In this document: piece by piece, positions 54,798-62,998 of the stretch
How positions within the stretch are numbered: position 1 is the first letter of the stretch
Layout of the letters: each line of letters opens with the position of its first letter
Source: Clostridium formicaceticum
Lineage (GTDB): Bacteria > Bacillota > Clostridia > Peptostreptococcales > Natronincolaceae
Assembly: GCF_001854185.1 (NCBI RefSeq)
Contig: NZ_CP017603.1
Location: 1,302,001-1,366,000, forward strand
Direction of reading: 5' to 3'
DNA: 64,000 nt
Program-made: the position numbers and the translations under genes
Notes under the pieces: generated by a model
Seen by the model: the letters and a program-made list of their open reading frames with translations, nothing else
Told to the model about the DNA's origin: nothing
Databases searched by the model: none

Positions 54798-56732
54798 GTG
54801 GAAACACAAATATTGAAAAATGATAATAAAGATAAATATAGTATTTTATCAAAGCAATACTTTGTTATACTGTTAGTTACGCTTAGTTTGTTTTGTAAAA
54901 TGTTCTATTTAAACTATACTGTTATTTCTTATGAATTTTTAGATGCAAGGATGCTTATAGGAAATTTTCTCTTTATACTTGCTTTGGTTGCATGGTCAAT
55001 CTTTATACCGCAGCCTAAGCAGTTTTTATCGCTGTTAATAATAAATATACTATTTACTACTTATATTATAGCAAATCTATATTATTTTAGATATTTTGCC
55101 GATGTTTTTTCCTTTAAGATGATAATGTACAGCAGTCAAATAGTCAACGTAGCAGATAGTGTAAAATACTTAGCTAGTATGAAAGATTTAATATTATTTA
55201 TAGATATATTACTTTTGCTAGCAATTTATTTTTTTGTATCTTTTCAGTTAAAAAGAAAAAAAAGGGAACCTCAGGTAGTACAGGCTAAAAAAGAAAAAAT
55301 AGTTATTACTTTATGTATACTGATAATAACATTTGTTACAAATTTTTTAACTATTAACAGTTTTGATAAGAACAATCCTAATGCACTTGCCTCTGTGTGG
55401 GATAAAATCTATGTAGCTACAGGCATAGGTATACCTAACTATCATATATTAGATTTGAAAAGCTTTATTACTGAAAAGACACAAAATAAACCTCTGTTAG
55501 AGGAGGAAGTAAAAGAAATTGCAGCGTTTTTAGAAGAGAAAAACAGAACAAATGATGATGCTAAGAAGTTATGGGGATTTGCTCAAAACAAGAATTTGTT
55601 AATTATACAAGTGGAATCGTTACAAAAGTTTGTTATTAATAGAAGTATAAATGATTTAGAAATAACGCCGAACTTAAATCGTCTAGTGGAAGAGAATATG
55701 TATTTCTCAAATATTTATGGGCAAACTGCTGGAGGTAATACCTCTGATGCTGAATTCATGGCCAACACATCATTATATCCAATAGCTAATGGTGCTGTAT
55801 TTGTAAAACATGCGCATAATGACTATAATTCTCTAGCTGCTATTTTAAAGGAAAGAGACTATAAGTATACAGCTATGATGCATGCGTATAAGCCAAGTTT
55901 TTGGAATAGATCTAGCATGTATAATAGTCTACAAGTAGATAGATTTTTTAGTTTTGAAGATTATGTTTTTGATGAACATATAGGTTTAGGGCTTAGTGAT
56001 GCTTCTTTTTATCGACAGTCATTGGATAAATTAAAGGAAATGGAAAAACCTTTTATGGCTCTACTATCTACATTAACGAGCCATCATCCATATAGCGATG
56101 TAGAAAAATATGGAGATTTTTATACAGGTGAGTTAGAAGGATCATTGTTAGGAAATTATATTAAAAGTATCCATTATGCAGATCAACAGCTAGGGAATTT
56201 TATTGAAGAATTGAAAAAGAACGGTATTTGGGAAGAGTCCTTAGTGGTAATATACGGTGATCACCCAGGGATTCCTTCTAATCATCGAGATGAACTATAT
56301 GAATTTTTAGATATACAAGATGGTGGACTATTGAGTTGGGAATTACTGCAGCAGATTCCTCTCATCATTAATATACCTAATGAGAATTTTGAAGGGAACT
56401 ATGAAATTGCTGGAGGATTAATAGATGTATTTCCAACTGTATTAAATTTATTAGGACTAGAAGCAAATGTGGTTTTCGGCAAAGATTTAATAAATTCAGA
56501 AGAAGGTTTTGTTGTATTTAGAGATGGTTCCTTTGCTACTGATGACTATTATTATTTTTCTAGTCAGAGGGTACTATACAACATTGAAACGGGTGAACAA
56601 GAAGATTTTTCTATAGTTCAAAAAAAAGTAGACTTAGCGAAAATGCATTTATCTAGTTCTGATAAAATTATTGAAAATGACTTAATACCAGTCATCGAGC
56701 AACATATAGATACGATAAGGAATAAACAATAA
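54798..56732 (+). CDS. LtaS-like membrane sulfatase-fold phosphoglycerol transferase
   Basis: 644 residues. Five membrane segments in residues 18-190, then an extracellular alkaline-phosphatase-fold domain. NTSDAEFMANTSLYP near 315 contains the threonine expected as catalytic nucleophile of lipoteichoic acid synthases. MHAYKPSFWNRSSMYNSLQV, LSTLTSHHPY and YGDHPGIPSNHRDELYEF supply metal and substrate ligands. It would transfer glycerol-phosphate from phosphatidylglycerol to a glycan or lipid, leaving diacylglycerol. GTG start with AAGGAAGTG upstream. In this setting the acceptor may be the surface glycan (inference). Confidence 0.88.
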   Translation: METQILKNDNKDKYSILSKQYFVILLVTLSLFCKMFYLNYTVISYEFLDARMLIGNFLFILALVAWSIFIPQPKQFLSLLIINILFTTYIIANLYYFRYFADVFSFKMIMYSSQIVNVADSVKYLASMKDLILFIDILLLLAIYFFVSFQLKRKKREPQVVQAKKEKIVITLCILIITFVTNFLTINSFDKNNPNALASVWDKIYVATGIGIPNYHILDLKSFITEKTQNKPLLEEEVKEIAAFLEEKNRTNDDAKKLWGFAQNKNLLIIQVESLQKFVINRSINDLEITPNLNRLVEENMYFSNIYGQTAGGNTSDAEFMANTSLYPIANGAVFVKHAHNDYNSLAAILKERDYKYTAMMHAYKPSFWNRSSMYNSLQVDRFFSFEDYVFDEHIGLGLSDASFYRQSLDKLKEMEKPFMALLSTLTSHHPYSDVEKYGDFYTGELEGSLLGNYIKSIHYADQQLGNFIEELKKNGIWEESLVVIYGDHPGIPSNHRDELYEFLDIQDGGLLSWELLQQIPLIINIPNENFEGNYEIAGGLIDVFPTVLNLLGLEANVVFGKDLINSEEGFVVFRDGSFATDDYYYFSSQRVLYNIETGEQEDFSIVQKKVDLAKMHLSSSDKIIENDLIPVIEQHIDTIRNKQ

Positions 56733-56782
56733 AAAGAAGTATGTTTTATGAAGATATCAAGAGCTGTTGCAAATTATGATAT

Positions 56783-56962
56783 ATGAGGTCTTTTAGAGTG
56801 TGTTTAGATTTTATTGTGAAAATAATGTTCCTTTATACTATGAGGCTTGTGTAGTATTTACTTATTGTCGGATATATCTATACAATATTATTTTCATTGA
56901 TTTATTATCGATTTCTACGAACATATCAAATTATTAATGAAAAGTCTATAGAACTATTTTAA
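56783..56962 (+). pseudogene. Possible decayed small membrane-protein fragment
   Basis: A 60-codon frame from ATG 56783 to TAA 56962, broken by one in-frame TAG at 56852-56854. The pieces read as hydrophobic segments (MRSFRVCLDFIVKIMFLYTM; YLLIVGYIYTILFSLIYY). No SD of note. AT-rich sequence makes chance likely, so confidence is low. The remaining gap before 56998 shows nothing else. Confidence 0.2.
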
Positions 56963-56997
56963 ACCATACCATGAAAATTTATGCGGGTGATATTTAA

Positions 56998-57918
56998 ATG
57001 AAGAAAGTTAAACTAATATATAATCCTAATAGTGGACAAAGGAGTTTTCCAAAACACATAGATTACTTTGTGCAAAAGTTTCAACAAAGTGGAAATCAAG
57101 TAACTATGTTTAGGAGTTTAGAAAAAGGAGATATACAAAAAAGTGGATTTAGCGATATAGATTCGCAAGCATATAACTCTATTATAGTAGCAGGAGGAGA
57201 TGGAACTATTAATGAAGTAATAACAGCTATGATAGAAAAAGATATAAATGTTCCTTTGGGGATTCTACCTTTTGGCACAGCAAATGATTTTGCAAATAAT
57301 ATAGGAATGCCAATAAATAAGATAGAAGAATGTTGTGATATAATTTTGCAGGGTAAAATCAAGCATGTTGATGTTGGTAAGGTAAATGAAAAATATTTTA
57401 TAAATGTCTTAGGGTTTGGTTTAATGGCAACTGTTTCCCAAAATATTAATAATGATCTGAAAAAAATAGGAAAGTTAGGATATTACATCAAAGGTATTGA
57501 ACAAATTCCAAGTTTAAGACCAATTCCAGTACGAGTTATAACAGATAGTAGGACTATTGAAGATAATATATATTTAATGTTAGTTTTAAATGGAAAATGT
57601 GCTGGCGGTTTTGAAAAACTTTGTACAAATGCTGTTTTAGATGATTCATTGTTTGATGTTTTAATCGTTAAAGCCAAACCTTTACATGAAATTGGAAAAT
57701 TATTTATAGATATTTTACAAGGAAAGCATCTGAGCAATGAAAATATAATTTATTTAAAGGAAAAACATCTTAAGATAGAGTGTTTAGATAAATATGAAGG
57801 TTTCTATGAATCAGATATCGATGGCGAAAAAGGCCCTAATTTACCATTAGAGATAACATTGCTACCTAAGAAAATAGAAATCTATGTTAATCCAATAAGT
57901 ACGTCATTTAAATACTAA
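56998..57918 (+). CDS. Diacylglycerol kinase family lipid kinase (DagK/YegS-like)
   Basis: 306 residues. KVKLIYNPNSGQRSF at the start, the nucleotide loop VAGGDGTINEVITAM, LGILPFGTANDFANNIGMP, and the later AGGFEKLCTNAVLDDSLFDV. These are hallmarks of DagK_cat soluble lipid kinases that phosphorylate diacylglycerol. Next to the LtaS-like gene it would recycle the diacylglycerol that enzyme releases, as DgkB does in B. subtilis. ATG with CGGGTGAT upstream. Confidence 0.88.
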   Translation: MKKVKLIYNPNSGQRSFPKHIDYFVQKFQQSGNQVTMFRSLEKGDIQKSGFSDIDSQAYNSIIVAGGDGTINEVITAMIEKDINVPLGILPFGTANDFANNIGMPINKIEECCDIILQGKIKHVDVGKVNEKYFINVLGFGLMATVSQNINNDLKKIGKLGYYIKGIEQIPSLRPIPVRVITDSRTIEDNIYLMLVLNGKCAGGFEKLCTNAVLDDSLFDVLIVKAKPLHEIGKLFIDILQGKHLSNENIIYLKEKHLKIECLDKYEGFYESDIDGEKGPNLPLEITLLPKKIEIYVNPISTSFKY

Positions 57919-57993
57919 CTTTAAATATGAGTAAAAAATACAGAGGCTTTTAACCAATAAAGAACCCAACAAAAACAATGAGGAGACTTTCCC

Positions 57994-58896
57994 GTGGACT
58001 TATCCATCATCATCGTCAATTATAATACAATAGAACTAACAAAGCAGACATTACATTCTATATTTGATAAAAAATATAATTTCATATACGAAGTATTTGT
58101 AGTGGATAATGCCTCTACAGATGGTAGTGTGGATATGATTAAGACTGAATTTCCGCAGGTCCAGTTGATAGAAAATAATCAAAACCTGGGTTTTTCTAAA
58201 GCAAATAACTTAGCCATCACACTGGCAGAAGGCAAATATATTTTACTGCTTAATTCAGATACCGTTGTACTAGAGGACTGCTTATCTAAGTCTTTATCAT
58301 ATCTGGATGCCCACCCAGAAATAGGCGTTTTAGGCTGTCAGGTTATATTAAAAAATGGACAATTAGATCATGCCTGTAAAAGAGGCTTCCCTACGCCAGA
58401 AGCCTCTTTGTACTATATATTGAAACTAAACAAGCTGTTTCCTAACTCTAAAAGATTCGGACAATATGATTTGACTTACTTATCAGATCAAGAGGTAAAT
58501 CAAGTAGATGCTGTGACAGGGGCATTTATGATGGTAAGAAGAGGGGTCATCGATGAAGTGGGAGGGTTGGATGAAGATTTTTTTATGTACGGCGAGGATC
58601 TTGATTGGTGCTATAGAATAAAGAAAGCAGGATGGAAGATTATATATTATCCTGAAGCAAAGATTATCCACTATAAAGGAGCTAGCAATAAAAAAAAGAA
58701 AGTAAAAATTGTCTACGAATTTCATAGGGCTATGTACTTGTTTTATAAGAAGCACTATAATGAAAAGTATAATGCCTTTGTCAAAGGCTTAGTGTACATG
58801 GGAATAGGAATAAAGCTGGCTATTTCAACAGTTGTGAACTTGTTTAAAAAAAGGGGCGGACATGATGATCAAGGAAAACCAAAAGATACTAAATAG
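57994..58896 (+). CDS. Family 2 glycosyltransferase (dTDP-rhamnosyl type)
   Basis: 300 residues. DLSIIIVNYNTIELTKQTLH, VVDNASTDGSVDMI, NLGFSKANNLAI, LLNSDTVVLEDCL, AVTGAFMMVRRGVIDEVGGL and YGEDLDWCYRIKKAGWKIIY are all conserved in bacterial rhamnosyltransferases. GTG start with GAGGAG upstream. Its last 35 bases overlap the next gene, indicating translational coupling with the initiating transferase. Confidence 0.88.
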   Translation: MDLSIIIVNYNTIELTKQTLHSIFDKKYNFIYEVFVVDNASTDGSVDMIKTEFPQVQLIENNQNLGFSKANNLAITLAEGKYILLLNSDTVVLEDCLSKSLSYLDAHPEIGVLGCQVILKNGQLDHACKRGFPTPEASLYYILKLNKLFPNSKRFGQYDLTYLSDQEVNQVDAVTGAFMMVRRGVIDEVGGLDEDFFMYGEDLDWCYRIKKAGWKIIYYPEAKIIHYKGASNKKKKVKIVYEFHRAMYLFYKKHYNEKYNAFVKGLVYMGIGIKLAISTVVNLFKKRGGHDDQGKPKDTK

Positions 58897-60268
58897 ACTA
58901 TTGATTATATTTGATGCTGTATCTATAATGTTTTCTTTAATGCTAGCTTGGTGGATTAGATTTAGAAGTGGGTGGATATATGTTGATTCAGGGTATCTAT
59001 CTCTAAGGGAGTATCTATTACCAGTGTTAATTATTATGCCAATTTATATTATTATTTATAGTTTTTTTCGACTATATACCCCTTATCGTTTTAAAAATGT
59101 TTTTGAAGAGTTATTCAATATAATAAAATCAAATATCATGGGCTTATTGATCTTAGTATTAATTCTCTTTTTGTTTAAAGAAATCCACTATTCAAGATAT
59201 CTTCTCTTTATTTTTGCATTATGCAGCATTTCCATAACAACAGTAGAGAGAATTATCATTAGATTAATCTTAAGAAGAATTAGAAAAAAAGGATATAATT
59301 TAAAACATGTTTTGATTGTTGGGTTTAGTGAGTTAACTGTTGAGTTGCTCAGAAGAATAGATAAAAATAAGCAATGGGGATACAACGTTATAGGTATATT
59401 AGACGATAATAAAAAACTAGGATATAAAGTAAAAGAAAAAGAAGTGATAGGTAGGAATTATGACTTGGAATATTATTTAAGTACGAAGGATATCGATGAA
59501 GTTTTTGTTACATTAAATATAAAGGAATATGAAAAACTTCAGTGGGTAATTGGTATATGTGAAAAAAGTGGGGTAAGAACACAAATTATCCCTGACTACT
59601 ATAAATATATTCCTTCACGGCCTTATGTAGAAGAGGTGGATGGCTTACCAATTATTAATATTAGACATGTGCCCTTAGATCATGTCATTTATAAGGTGAT
59701 AAAAAGGTGTATAGATGTAATAGGATCTTTAATAGCTTTAGTTATTTTTTCACCTATTATGTTGTTAACAGTGGGAATGATTAAATTTACTTCCCCTGGG
59801 CCTGTGTTATTTAAGCAAAAAAGAGTAGGTTTAAATCGAAAGAATTTTAATATGTATAAATTTCGTTCCATGCATGTTCAAAAAGAGGAAGAAGAAAAAG
59901 TACAATGGACAACAAAAGAAGATCCTAGGCGTACAAAGTTTGGGACATTTATTAGAAAGACAAGTATTGACGAATTACCGCAGTTATTTAATGTATTAAA
60001 AGGAGATATGAGTTTAGTAGGGCCTAGACCAGAAAGACCGTATTTTGTGGAGAAGTTCAAAGAAGAAATACCAAAGTATATGATTAAACATCAAGTGAGA
60101 CCAGGTATTACAGGATGGGCTCAAGTCAATGGATGGCGAGGAGATACATCTATCAAGAAAAGAATTGAGTGCGATTTATATTATATAGAAAACTGGAGTT
60201 TGTTTTTAGACATAAAGATATTATTGCTCACAGTCTTTAAAGGTTTTGTGAATAAAAATGCTTATTAA
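58862..60268 (+). CDS. Undecaprenyl-phosphate sugar-1-phosphate transferase (WbaP/WsfP-like)
   Basis: 468 residues. Starts glycan synthesis by moving a sugar-1-phosphate onto undecaprenyl phosphate. Four N-terminal membrane segments (15-140), a Rossmann CoA-binding-like domain (145-270), then the catalytic bacterial sugar transferase domain from about 275. That domain has KRCIDVIGSLIALVIFSPIM, GPVLFKQKRVGLNRKNFNMY, FRSM, DELPQLFNVLKGDMSLVGPR and PGITGWAQVNGWRGDT. In S-layer glycan clusters (WsfP) the sugar is galactose; here it is not determinable. Confidence 0.93.
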   Translation: MMIKENQKILNRLLIIFDAVSIMFSLMLAWWIRFRSGWIYVDSGYLSLREYLLPVLIIMPIYIIIYSFFRLYTPYRFKNVFEELFNIIKSNIMGLLILVLILFLFKEIHYSRYLLFIFALCSISITTVERIIIRLILRRIRKKGYNLKHVLIVGFSELTVELLRRIDKNKQWGYNVIGILDDNKKLGYKVKEKEVIGRNYDLEYYLSTKDIDEVFVTLNIKEYEKLQWVIGICEKSGVRTQIIPDYYKYIPSRPYVEEVDGLPIINIRHVPLDHVIYKVIKRCIDVIGSLIALVIFSPIMLLTVGMIKFTSPGPVLFKQKRVGLNRKNFNMYKFRSMHVQKEEEEKVQWTTKEDPRRTKFGTFIRKTSIDELPQLFNVLKGDMSLVGPRPERPYFVEKFKEEIPKYMIKHQVRPGITGWAQVNGWRGDTSIKKRIECDLYYIENWSLFLDIKILLLTVFKGFVNKNAY

Positions 60269-60281
60269 TAGAGGTGAAAAA

Positions 60282-61121
60282 ATGAAGATTTTAGTTATTG
60301 GTGCAAAAGGACAGCTGGGAACCGACGTAGTAGAAAAATTAAGTGGAGGCTATGAAACGATAGGGGTTGAAAAGGAAGCGTTAGATATCACAAACTTAGA
60401 GGGTACGATAAACACGGTAAGAGATATAAAGCCAGATGTTATCATCAATACGGCTGCTTACACCAATGTAGATGGTGCTGAAACAGAAGTAGATTTGGCC
60501 TATAAGGTTAATTGCATCGGCGCTAAAAATTTAGCTATTGCTACAATGGAAACCGGATGCAGACTTGTACACATTTCTACTGATTTTGTATTTGACGGTC
60601 AAAAGTCTAGTCCCTATATTGAGTTTGATCCTTCAAATCCGCTGAGTATCTACGGAAAATCTAAACTAGCCGGAGAAATAAGTATTAAGGAAATCTGCCA
60701 TCGCCATTATATCTTAAGAACCTCTTGGTTGTATGGAGAGCATGGTCACAACTTTGTAAAAACAATGTTAAAGCTAAGTGAAACCAACAGAACTTTAAGG
60801 GTAGTAGACGATCAAATCGGTAGTCCAACCTATACAAAGGATTTGGTGGCAGTAATAGAGAAAATTATTACTACAGATGCCTATGGTACTTATCATGCTT
60901 CCAATGAGGGGGAATGTAGCTGGAATGCCTTTGCTAAAAAGATCTTTGAAGTTGCAGGTGTAAAAGATATACAGGTTTCACCTATTACTTCAGAGGAATT
61001 AAACCGTCCTGCAATAAGGCCAAAATACTCTGTTATGAAAAACTATATGTTACAATTGCAGCTAGATTATAAAATGCCTCATTGGGAAGAAGGATTAAAA
61101 AACTTCAACAATAAAAAATAA
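60282..61121 (+). CDS. rfbD: dTDP-4-dehydrorhamnose reductase
   Basis: Last step of dTDP-L-rhamnose synthesis, NAD(P)H-dependent. 279 residues: MKILVIGAKGQLGTDVVEKL, NTAAYTNVDGAE, ISTDFVFDG, YGKSKLAGE (YxxxK), LRTSWLYGEHG and DDQIGSPTYTKDL. The frame opens at 60258 inside the previous gene, but AGAGGTG precedes the ATG at 60282. It completes the rmlACBD set, separated from its partners by about 13 kb of glycan genes. Confidence 0.96.
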   Translation: MKILVIGAKGQLGTDVVEKLSGGYETIGVEKEALDITNLEGTINTVRDIKPDVIINTAAYTNVDGAETEVDLAYKVNCIGAKNLAIATMETGCRLVHISTDFVFDGQKSSPYIEFDPSNPLSIYGKSKLAGEISIKEICHRHYILRTSWLYGEHGHNFVKTMLKLSETNRTLRVVDDQIGSPTYTKDLVAVIEKIITTDAYGTYHASNEGECSWNAFAKKIFEVAGVKDIQVSPITSEELNRPAIRPKYSVMKNYMLQLQLDYKMPHWEEGLKNFNNKK

Positions 61122-61129
61122 TCAAAGAT

Positions 61130-61175
61130 AAATATAAAATACGTGCTTCTCGCAAGAAGCACGTATTTTATATTT
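61130..61175. terminator. 21-bp perfect hairpin ending the glycan cluster
   Basis: 61130-61150 and 61155-61175 are perfect complements around a CGCA loop (core ACGTGCTTCT/AGAAGCACGT). Flanking A/T on both sides lets it terminate in either direction. Confidence 0.85.
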
Positions 61176-61246
61176 ATGACCCTATACCGTAGTCATTAAA
61201 TAGACATCATACCAGTATTTACATTGGAACATATTCCCTATAAACA

Positions 61247-61275
61247 TTGCAATTTCAATATCTTTTATATACAAT
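61247..61275 (+). promoter_or_regulatory. Sigma-A promoter of the acidic-repeat SLH gene
   Basis: TTGCAA (61247-61252), 17 bp, TACAAT (61270-61275). The short leader contains a small AGGTCC/GGGCCT stem-loop. Confidence 0.7.
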
Positions 61276-61331
61276 AGTCTCAAGGTCCTAGGGGAAAGGG
61301 GCCTAAAAAATTATTCAACGGAGGGATGATA

Positions 61332-62573
61332 GTGAAAGGAAAAGATAATGTTAAAAGAATACTAGGACTATTGGTGGCAGCAATCATGATGCTTACATCT
61401 GTAGGAATGGTATTTGCCGAGGGTGCTGATCTAGAGAATGGAGATGCAGCAGATACTTCTGTTGTAGATCAAACCGAAGCATCAGATGAAGAGAATGATG
61501 AAGCAGCGGATGAAGAGAATGATGAAGCAGCGGATGAAGAGAATGATGAAGCAGCGGATGAAGAGAACGATGAAGCAGCAGATGAAGAGAACGATGAAGC
61601 ATCGAATGAAGAGAATGATGAAGCATCAGATGAAGAGGATGATGAAGCATCAGATGAAGAGAATGATGAAGCATCAGACGAAGAGAATGATGAAGCATCG
61701 GATGAAGAGAATGATGAAGCATCAGACGAAGAGAATGATGAAGCATCGGATGAAGAGAATGATGAAGCATCAGACGAGGAGAATACTGTTACCTTCAGTG
61801 ATATAGAAGGTCACTGGGCTGCTGATAGAATTATCCTTTGGGCAGAAAAAGAAGTTGTAAGTGGTTATCCTGATGGCAGTTTCAAACCAGAAAACAACAT
61901 TACTAGAGCAGAATTTATGTCATTAATCAACAAATCAATGGGCTACATAACAGAAGTAGCAATTGACTATTCCGATGTACCAGAAAATGAATGGTATGCG
62001 AGCGTAGTAAGAAGAGCAGAGGCAGCTGGATATATTTCTGGGTACGGAGATGGTACAATGAAGCCAGAAAACTTTATTACCCGTGAAGAAGTAGCGGCTA
62101 TCATTAGCAAAATCAATCAATTAGAGCAAGATGCAGAAGCCTCTGAAGTATTTACTGATGCAATCTCAGCATGGGCGAAGGGTCATGTAGGTGCAGTAGC
62201 AGCAGCTAGATATATGAATGGCTATGTTGATAATCAAGAAGTTAGAACCTTTGGTGCACTAAATAACATTAAAAGAGCAGAAGCTGTAGTAGTGATCCAC
62301 AACATGTTCCGTGAGTTAGAAGAGCAAGATGAAGAAGTAGATGAAGACGAAAACAATAATGAAGAGCAAGACGAAGAAGTAGATGAAGACGAAAACAATA
62401 ATGAAGAGCAAGACGAAGAAGTAGATGAAGACGAAAACAATGATGAAGAGCAAGATGAAGAAGTAGATGAAGACGAAAACAATGATGAAGAGCAAGACGA
62501 AGAAGTAGATGAAGATGAAAACAATGATGAAAAGCAAGACGAAGAAGAAGGAAACGATACAGAACAAAACTAA
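61332..62573 (+). CDS. SLH protein flanked by acidic minisatellite repeats
   Basis: 413 residues. The frame opens at ATG 61326, but GGAGGG abuts it; the GTG at 61332 is correctly spaced and begins a normal signal peptide (KGKDNVKRILGLLVAAIMML). Then come about 12.7 octapeptide repeats (DEENDEAS/AA), three good SLH domains (FSDIEGHWAADRIILWAEKE; YSDVPENEWYASVVRRAEAA; FTDAISAWAKGHVGAVAAAR), and a tail of five 14-residue acidic repeats (EEQDEEVDEDENN) with a decayed sixth. Nothing but anchor and acidic arms is present. It may bind calcium or act as a spacer/charge layer (inference). Confidence 0.88.
   Translation: MKGKDNVKRILGLLVAAIMMLTSVGMVFAEGADLENGDAADTSVVDQTEASDEENDEAADEENDEAADEENDEAADEENDEAADEENDEASNEENDEASDEEDDEASDEENDEASDEENDEASDEENDEASDEENDEASDEENDEASDEENTVTFSDIEGHWAADRIILWAEKEVVSGYPDGSFKPENNITRAEFMSLINKSMGYITEVAIDYSDVPENEWYASVVRRAEAAGYISGYGDGTMKPENFITREEVAAIISKINQLEQDAEASEVFTDAISAWAKGHVGAVAAARYMNGYVDNQEVRTFGALNNIKRAEAVVVIHNMFRELEEQDEEVDEDENNNEEQDEEVDEDENNNEEQDEEVDEDENNDEEQDEEVDEDENNDEEQDEEVDEDENNDEKQDEEEGNDTEQN
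61476..61787 (+). repeat. 24-bp coding tandem repeat
   Basis: About 13 units of GAAGCATCAGATGAAGAGAA plus TGAT. The first units use GCAGCG and the later ones alternate ATCAGAC and ATCGGAT, so a 48-bp unit was recently amplified. Confidence 0.95.
62319..62570 (+). repeat. 42-bp coding tandem repeat
   Basis: Five near-identical units encoding EEQDEEVDEDENN plus N or D, followed by a degenerate sixth at the C-terminus. Confidence 0.93.
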
Positions 62574-62654
62574 TCTTTAGTAAAAGGAAACCCTGAGAGG
62601 AGTTCTCTCAGAGGATCACACTGTAAAAAGTAGCCTATGCTTAAATGAAAAAGA

Positions 62655-62708
62655 AGCTCCTTTCTGACAAGAATGAACAAATCATTCTCCTTCAGAAGGG
62701 AGTTTTTT
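62655..62708 (+). terminator. Terminator after the acidic-repeat SLH gene
   Basis: CTCCTTTCTGA pairs with TCAGAAGGGAG (one wobble). A GAATGA/TCATTC hairpin sits inside the loop, and a T-run of seven follows. A further hairpin without T-run (CTGAGAG/CTCTCAG) lies at 62592-62612. Confidence 0.85.
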
Positions 62709-62780
62709 TATGAGTAAATTTCTAAAATAAGTGCATAAGCATATCATATTTCACTATAGAAAACTTATTAAACATAAGAA

Positions 62781-62826
62781 AAAACACCTCTATCTCTATA
62801 AATTATAGCGGAAGGGGGTGTTTTTT
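62781..62826. terminator. Bidirectional hairpin upstream of the efflux gene
   Basis: AAAACACCTCT pairs with GGGGGTGTTTT (two wobbles), with an inner CTATAA/TTATAG. A-runs and T-runs on both sides. The stretch 62709-62780 shows no gene. Confidence 0.75.
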
Positions 62827-62866
62827 GCACTGTAATGAATTTAAGAAAAAATTAAGATACTTTTAA

Positions 62867-62896
62867 TTGATTGTTTACATGAAAATATTATATAAT
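62867..62896 (+). promoter_or_regulatory. Promoter of the efflux adaptor gene
   Basis: TTGATT (62867-62872), 18 bp, TATAAT (62891-62896). Confidence 0.65.
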
Positions 62897-62914
62897 ATGG
62901 TAGAAATTACACTG

Positions 62915-62925
62915 GACTGTCAGTC
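62915..62925 (+). promoter_or_regulatory. TetR-type operator-like palindrome
   Basis: GACTG-T-CAGTC, in the context TGGACTGTCAGTCAATT, starting 18 bp after the -10 box. TGACTGACAGTCA-like sites are common targets of TetR/AcrR repressors of efflux pumps. Confidence 0.5.
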
Positions 62926-62998
62926 AATTTTAATTAAAGTTATAGTGATAGTTTAGTAGAAGCTTTTAATAATTAAAGAAGATATTGGAGGGAGAAAA

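Noticed and set aside
61476-61787. Regular short repeats that could suggest a CRISPR array.
   Set aside because: Units are contiguous with no spacers and are in frame within a protein gene.
61393-61806. Long alternative frames on both strands across the 24-bp repeat (His/Leu-rich minus strand, Lys/Met-rich plus strand).
   Set aside because: A direct product of repeat periodicity; only the Asp/Glu frame is continuous with a signal peptide and SLH domains.
62234-62567. Ser/Cys-rich and Phe/Val-rich minus-strand frames over the 42-bp repeat.
   Set aside because: Shadow frames of the acidic repeat with no initiation signals.
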